From: DASYML01 sp034665545
GTDB taxonomy: Bacteria > Acidobacteriota > Blastocatellia > Pyrinomonadales > Pyrinomonadaceae
Direction of reading: 5' to 3'
NCBI GenBank assembly: GCA_034665545.1
Contig: JAXDFO010000068.1
Coordinates: 1 to 15,803 of the forward strand
DNA: 15,803 nucleotides
Every line of letters starts with the position of its first letter. Position 1 is the stretch's first letter. Under the pieces are notes generated by a model that saw nothing but the letters and a program-made list of their open reading frames with translations, was not told where the DNA came from and ran no database searches. A program made the translations under genes and the position numbers. Below, in pieces: positions 12,441 to 15,803 of this stretch.

Positions 12441-13821
12441 GTAGCACCTCCAAGTCTTTCTCTGATTCCGATTCAGCGTAAATGCGAACGAGAGGCTCCG
12501 TGCCGGATGGCCGCATCAACAGCCAGGATCCATCCGCGAAGATAAACTTGACGCCGTCCAGACGGTTCGTGCGTTCGACTTTTCGACCGCCGATGTCCGC
12601 CGGATCACGTCTCAATTTTTCGGGTAACGCCTCGACCAGTTCGGGCGTCAGTCGCACGCCGATGCGGCCCGATTCGATCCGGCCCACGCGCGCATAGATG
12701 TTTGCCAGTTGCTCTGTCAGGCTCGCGCCGCGCGCCGCGACCGCCTCCGCTGCGAGCAGGCACGCAAGGATGCCATCTTTCTCCGGGTAGTGACCCTGGA
12801 TCGAGAGGCCCGCCGATTCTTCGCCGCCGAGGATAATCTTGTCTTCATTGATTAATTCTCCGATGAACTTGAACCCGACCGGCGTTTCATAAAGAGGAAT
12901 CCCGCGCTCTTTCGCCACGCGGTCAACCAGGTGCGAAGTCGCCACAGAGCGCGCCAGGCCACCCTTCCAGTCTCTTGACTCCGCGAGATAATCCGCCAGC
13001 AGCGCGATTAGTTGATTGGGCGTGATGAACTCGCCGCCCGCATCCAACACGCCGAAACGGTCGCTGTCGCCATCCGTCGCCAGACCCAGAACGCACTTGT
13101 TTCTAGCCATCGCCTCGCGCAGTTCCTCCAAGTGGCTATCTTCAGGCTCAGGAGACCGCCCGCCGAACATCACATCGCGCCAGTCGTGAATCGTCTCCAC
13201 CTCAAGACCGTGCATGCGCAAAGCCTGGTCCAGATAACCGCGCCCGGTGCCCCACAATGGATCGTAAGCATAAGACTTGCCCGCGCGCGCGATGGCCTCG
13301 AAATTGATTTTGCCCGCGAGGTCTTCCAGATAAGCCGGGCGCGGATCCAGAGACTCAAAGCCGCCGCCGGAAGCCGCGATAGCTCTGCTCTCATCATCAG
13401 CGCGCCCCATGAACTCGGCTATCAAAGCCTCCACGCTCTTGGTAATCTCCGGCAGCGCGGGCGCGCCATCCGCCGTGGAGAACTTCATGCCGTTGTATTC
13501 GGGCGGATTGTGCGAGGCCGTAAAGTTGATGCCCCCCGCCGCGCCCAGGCTGCGTATGGCGTGCGAGAGGGTCGGCGTAGGCACTGCGTGGTCGCAGAGC
13601 AAAGCTCGAAAATTGTGGGCTGACATTTCCTTGACAGACTCTGCTGCGAAACGCTCGCCCAGAAAGCGAGTGTCATAACCGACGATGAGCGGGCTGCCCT
13701 CAGCCGCGCCGCTTGAGCGCAGGTGCTCGCAGATAGCCCGCGTCACGAGACGAACGCCCTCAAAGGTAAATTCGTCCGCGATGACCGCCCGCCAGCCCGA
13801 TGTGCCAAACCGAATTGCCAT
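12409..13821 (-). CDS. Phosphoglucomutase/phosphomannomutase family enzyme
   Basis: A 470-residue alpha-D-phosphohexomutase, which interconverts sugar 1- and 6-phosphates in the cytoplasm. All four family loops are intact: TASHNPPEYNG (101-111) with phospho-acceptor Ser103, DGDSDR (250-255) for Mg2+, GGEESAG (332-338) for the sugar, and RPSGTEP (437-443) for the substrate phosphate. It begins with MAIRFGTSGWRAVI, the standard opening. GEES in the sugar loop occurs in both glucose- and mannose-specific members, so the substrate is not settled; the GlmM group usually differs in its phosphoserine loop. The FtsL-like gene overlaps its end by 32 bases, which hints at supply of sugar phosphates for the cell envelope, an inference from position only. 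Confidence 0.93.
   Translation of the reverse strand: MAIRFGTSGWRAVIADEFTFEGVRLVTRAICEHLRSSGAAEGSPLIVGYDTRFLGERFAAESVKEMSAHNFRALLCDHAVPTPTLSHAIRSLGAAGGINFTASHNPPEYNGMKFSTADGAPALPEITKSVEALIAEFMGRADDESRAIAASGGGFESLDPRPAYLEDLAGKINFEAIARAGKSYAYDPLWGTGRGYLDQALRMHGLEVETIHDWRDVMFGGRSPEPEDSHLEELREAMARNKCVLGLATDGDSDRFGVLDAGGEFITPNQLIALLADYLAESRDWKGGLARSVATSHLVDRVAKERGIPLYETPVGFKFIGELINEDKIILGGEESAGLSIQGHYPEKDGILACLLAAEAVAARGASLTEQLANIYARVGRIESGRIGVRLTPELVEALPEKLRRDPADIGGRKVERTNRLDGVKFIFADGSWLLMRPSGTEPLVRIYAESESEKDLEVLLEEGRKYLLD
12447..12451 (-). promoter_or_regulatory. Ribosome binding site GGAGG for a TTG start
   Basis: GGAGG on the minus strand stands six bases ahead of TTG (12440-12438) and lies inside the 3' end of the phosphohexomutase gene. 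It fixes the start of the FtsL-like protein and shows that the 32-base gene overlap is real. Confidence 0.7.
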
Positions 13822-14252
13822 AAAGTTTAACGAGAGAATCCGCCGAAACTGGCCTTTTGATGCCCGACCCCAAGATAGTGTATTTCTAATCGGCTGTTAC
13901 CACTAGGTAGTGTGCCGGGGTCTTTCTCCAATCCTTTGCCGCTCAATAGTTTAGAGGCAAAGTGCCGGGAATTTAACACGCGGGGTCTAAGCTGTAAAGA
14001 CTTTTCTTTACAACGACTTGTAGCCGTAAGTTCAATATTTACTTGAAGTAAGCAAGGGTAAGCCCCTCTTGCGGCGTACAGTTGGCGAACGGAAATCCGC
14101 TAACAGGGCAGCCCGTCCCCATGTTGTGCGAATGCTTAGGGATAACCTCGCGAAAATGGCATCACAGGTGTGGAAAAAATATTCTTTGAAAACATACAGG
14201 TCAAGGCAGTTAGATGAAAATGCTCTTCTCTGACTAACATGTTTAAATCCTG

Positions 14253-14281
14253 TTGACACCAACGGTGGATACGCATAGACT
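14253..14281 (+). promoter_or_regulatory. Sigma70-type promoter upstream of the sigma54 activator
   Basis: TTGACA (14253-14258) and TAGACT (14276-14281) are 17 bases apart, with AT-rich sequence upstream. The start would be near 14288, leaving a leader of about 167 bases that holds two of the hairpins described for this region. It is the best plus-strand promoter candidate between the phosphohexomutase and the activator gene. Confidence 0.5.
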
Positions 14282-14390
14282 GTCATGCAATTGGTTGAAT
14301 CACTCATAGGATTCGACCTCTGACGTTGTTCTCCCCAGGGAATTCACGTCGTCAGACCTTTTGCCCCGGTTGCATAGAAATCACTCTTGG

Positions 14391-14412
14391 GTGCGCGCCC
14401 GAAGGCACGCGC
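14391..14412. other. GC-rich hairpin with UUCG loop on the minus strand
   Basis: GTGCGCGCC (14391-14399) and GGCACGCGC (14404-14412) pair at seven of nine positions around CGAA. Read on the minus strand, the loop is cUUCGg, an exceptionally stable tetraloop, and one mismatch becomes a G-U pair. It lies about 43 bases before the activator start codon. Its role is unknown. Confidence 0.4.
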
Positions 14413-14454
14413 CGACGCCATTTTTCGCCCTAACTGCCGAGGTGCTATAGGTTT

Positions 14455-15803
14455 ATGCCTGGCTCGCCGCATTCTTCTTCTTCGTCATCCGATGTTGTGG
14501 AGAACGAAGTTTCCTCTAAATTTCAACTGCCTTTAGCTGGCATGGTTCGCGCTCTCTCTCAGGCGGCTTCCGTTGGCCCGGACCTGCTCTATGAAGTAGT
14601 GCTCAAAATGACCTTGATGGTGGATGCGACCGCGAGGACTTACGGTCTCTCGACCTGGACACAGAAGAGCGGCGAGCGTCCGCAGTTGAAATGGGTTGAG
14701 GGACTGGACCAGGACGAGATTACAGAGGCGGAAGCGGCCATCGCGGCGGCCCTCTCGTCGCCGCAAGGGTCTTCGCAGATTAAAGCCGGAGACCGTGCGC
14801 TCTGTTTAGTGCTCACAGCACCCGCCGGAGGATGCGAGGGCGCGGCCATCTACGGTCTCTGCGTGCGCGCGTTGACCGAGGCACAGGCGCAGGAATTGAG
14901 GATTCTATCCGATGTCGCGCAACTCGCTCACGCGCACGTAGCCCTGCGCGCCGAACAGCAGATGCAGCGCGCGCCGTCTCCCGCAAAGGCTATGGTCTCC
15001 AATCTGGTAGCGACCTCTACCCTGCCCGGCATGGTCTTCAACAGTCGCGCAATGTCGAATCTGGCGCGCGCCATCGAGCGCGTGAAGGACTCAGAATCAA
15101 CCGTGCTCATCACAGGAGAATCGGGTACGGGTAAAGAGTTGGTCGCGCGGGCCATTCATCGCTTGAGCCGTCGCTGCCTGGGCGAGTTCATCCCGTTCAA
15201 CTGCACTGCGGCCCCCGCAGACCTCATAGAGAGCATGCTCTTCGGCCATCGCAAGGGCGCGTTCACGGGCGCGCACGCGGACAACGAAGGATTGATTCGC
15301 GCGGCTGAAGGGGGAACGCTCTTTCTTGACGAGATAGGCGATCTGCCCCTCGGCTTACAGCCGAAGCTGCTGCGTTTCTTGCAGGAGGGCGAAGTCCACA
15401 CGCTCGGTGAACGTGCCCCGCGCAAAGTCAACGTGCGCGTCGTCGCCGCGACGCACAAAGACCTCTTGAGCGAAGTGCATGCGAGTCGTTTTCGTGAGGA
15501 TCTTTATTATAGAGTCGCCGCGCTCTCGCTACATGTGCCTCCGCTGCGTGAGCGACCCGAAGACACAGCCGCTCTCATCTCGCATTACTTAACACACTAC
15601 GCGCGACGCAACGACAGGGAGATTGCGGGCATCACCAGCGAAGCTATTCGCGCGCTGCAAAATTATTCCTGGCCCGGTAATGTGCGCGAACTGGCGGCGG
15701 AGATAGAGCGGCTCGTTCTCTATGCGGATGAGGGAAGCTATATCACGCTCGAACAAATTGGTCCAAGAATCCTGCCCCCGGAAGCGCGCGAGTCGCAGAG
15801 ACT
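14455..15803 (+). CDS. Sigma54-dependent transcriptional activator (AAA+), 3' end cut by the window
   Basis: The frame is open from ATG at 14455 to the last base (449 residues visible). Residues about 30-180 look like a GAF-type sensory domain (LLYEVVLKMTLMVDATARTYGLSTW..). There is no receiver domain, so activation is probably by a small ligand or a partner protein and not by phosphorylation. The central AAA+ domain is complete in its motifs: Walker A GESGTGKE (221-228), the sigma54-contacting loop GAFTGA (268-273), Walker B LFLDE (289-293), RFREDLYYRV with the arginine fingers, and WPGNVREL. The protein would remodel the closed sigma54-RNA polymerase complex. The expected Fis-type DNA-binding helix-turn-helix lies beyond the window. 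A sigma70-like promoter is upstream. I see no -24/-12 sigma54 promoter within this window that it would obviously serve. Confidence 0.93.
   Translation, partial: MPGSPHSSSSSSDVVENEVSSKFQLPLAGMVRALSQAASVGPDLLYEVVLKMTLMVDATARTYGLSTWTQKSGERPQLKWVEGLDQDEITEAEAAIAAALSSPQGSSQIKAGDRALCLVLTAPAGGCEGAAIYGLCVRALTEAQAQELRILSDVAQLAHAHVALRAEQQMQRAPSPAKAMVSNLVATSTLPGMVFNSRAMSNLARAIERVKDSESTVLITGESGTGKELVARAIHRLSRRCLGEFIPFNCTAAPADLIESMLFGHRKGAFTGAHADNEGLIRAAEGGTLFLDEIGDLPLGLQPKLLRFLQEGEVHTLGERAPRKVNVRVVAATHKDLLSEVHASRFREDLYYRVAALSLHVPPLRERPEDTAALISHYLTHYARRNDREIAGITSEAIRALQNYSWPGNVRELAAEIERLVLYADEGSYITLEQIGPRILPPEARESQR

Larger units (their letters stand above)
13822..14454. other. Gene-free stretch with several hairpins
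   Basis: I accept no gene in these 633 bases. They hold a direct repeat GTGCCGGG (13912-13919 and 13962-13969), a stem CTTTGCC/GGCAAAG (13934-13940 and 13956-13962), a stem GTAAAGA/TCTTTAC with loop CTTT (13994-14011), a plus-strand promoter at 14253-14281, a stem TCTGACG/CGTCAGA (14319-14325 and 14349-14355) and a GC-rich hairpin at 14391-14412. Much of 13980-14320 is visibly richer in A and T than the flanking genes. It could contain a structured small RNA or remnants of transferred DNA; I recognise no known RNA family (no tRNA, RNase P, tmRNA or SRP signature). Confidence 0.6.

Noticed and set aside
14032..14307. 91-codon minus-strand frame with a GAGG about nine bases before its ATG
   Set aside because: The composition looks random, with no domain, membrane or signal features, and the frame overlaps the plus-strand promoter at 14253-14281. 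I could not support it as a gene.

Overview
The window is GC-rich bacterial chromosomal DNA carrying 13 genes that I accept. The gene set combines fatty/branched acyl-CoA catabolism, a two-subunit B12-dependent acyl-CoA mutase, a GTG/TTG-start habit with GGAGG ribosome sites, and intergenic hairpins built from iterated short words. This resembles Acidobacteriota, perhaps Blastocatellia. That assignment is an inference from style; no rRNA or tRNA gene is present to fix it.

Layout. (1) 30-776, minus: a secreted protein of unknown function. (2) 1000-2649, plus: a biotin-dependent acyl-CoA carboxylase carboxyltransferase subunit. (3) 2866-4146, plus: a secreted low-complexity protein alternating Arg-rich blocks with GDMSGN-type repeats around one small beta-rich domain, followed by a strong hairpin terminator. 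(4) 4400-8479, plus: a tight five-gene operon with an AtuA N-terminal protein, a Nudix hydrolase, a stand-alone AtuA C-terminal domain, an epoxide-hydrolase-like alpha/beta hydrolase and an enoyl-CoA hydratase/isomerase. A palindromic, attenuator-like element ends in T7 one base before the first start codon. (5) 8570-8905: a 21-bp tandem array of about 16 units between the convergent operons; it forms the end of the last minus-strand gene. (6) 11716 down to 8824, minus: mutase large subunit, B12-binding small subunit and a shortened crotonase, behind a good sigma70 promoter whose -35 and spacer lie in a 25-bp dyad. (7) 13821 down to 12024, minus: a phosphohexomutase overlapping an FtsL/DivIC-like division protein. 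(8) 13822-14454: a long gene-free stretch with hairpins and a plus-strand promoter. (9) 14455 to the window end: a sigma54-dependent AAA+ activator, cut off at its 3' end.

How they may work together. The carboxyltransferase, the AtuA/hydratase operon and the mutase operon all act on acyl-CoA esters. They fit breakdown of branched-chain or isoprenoid-like carbon (methylcrotonyl/geranyl-CoA-type carboxylation, then hydration, plus carbon-skeleton rearrangement). Two points set this copy apart: the AtuA protein is split around a Nudix gene, and the mutase has Gln where methylmalonyl-CoA mutase has its substrate-binding Arg. The substrates are therefore open.
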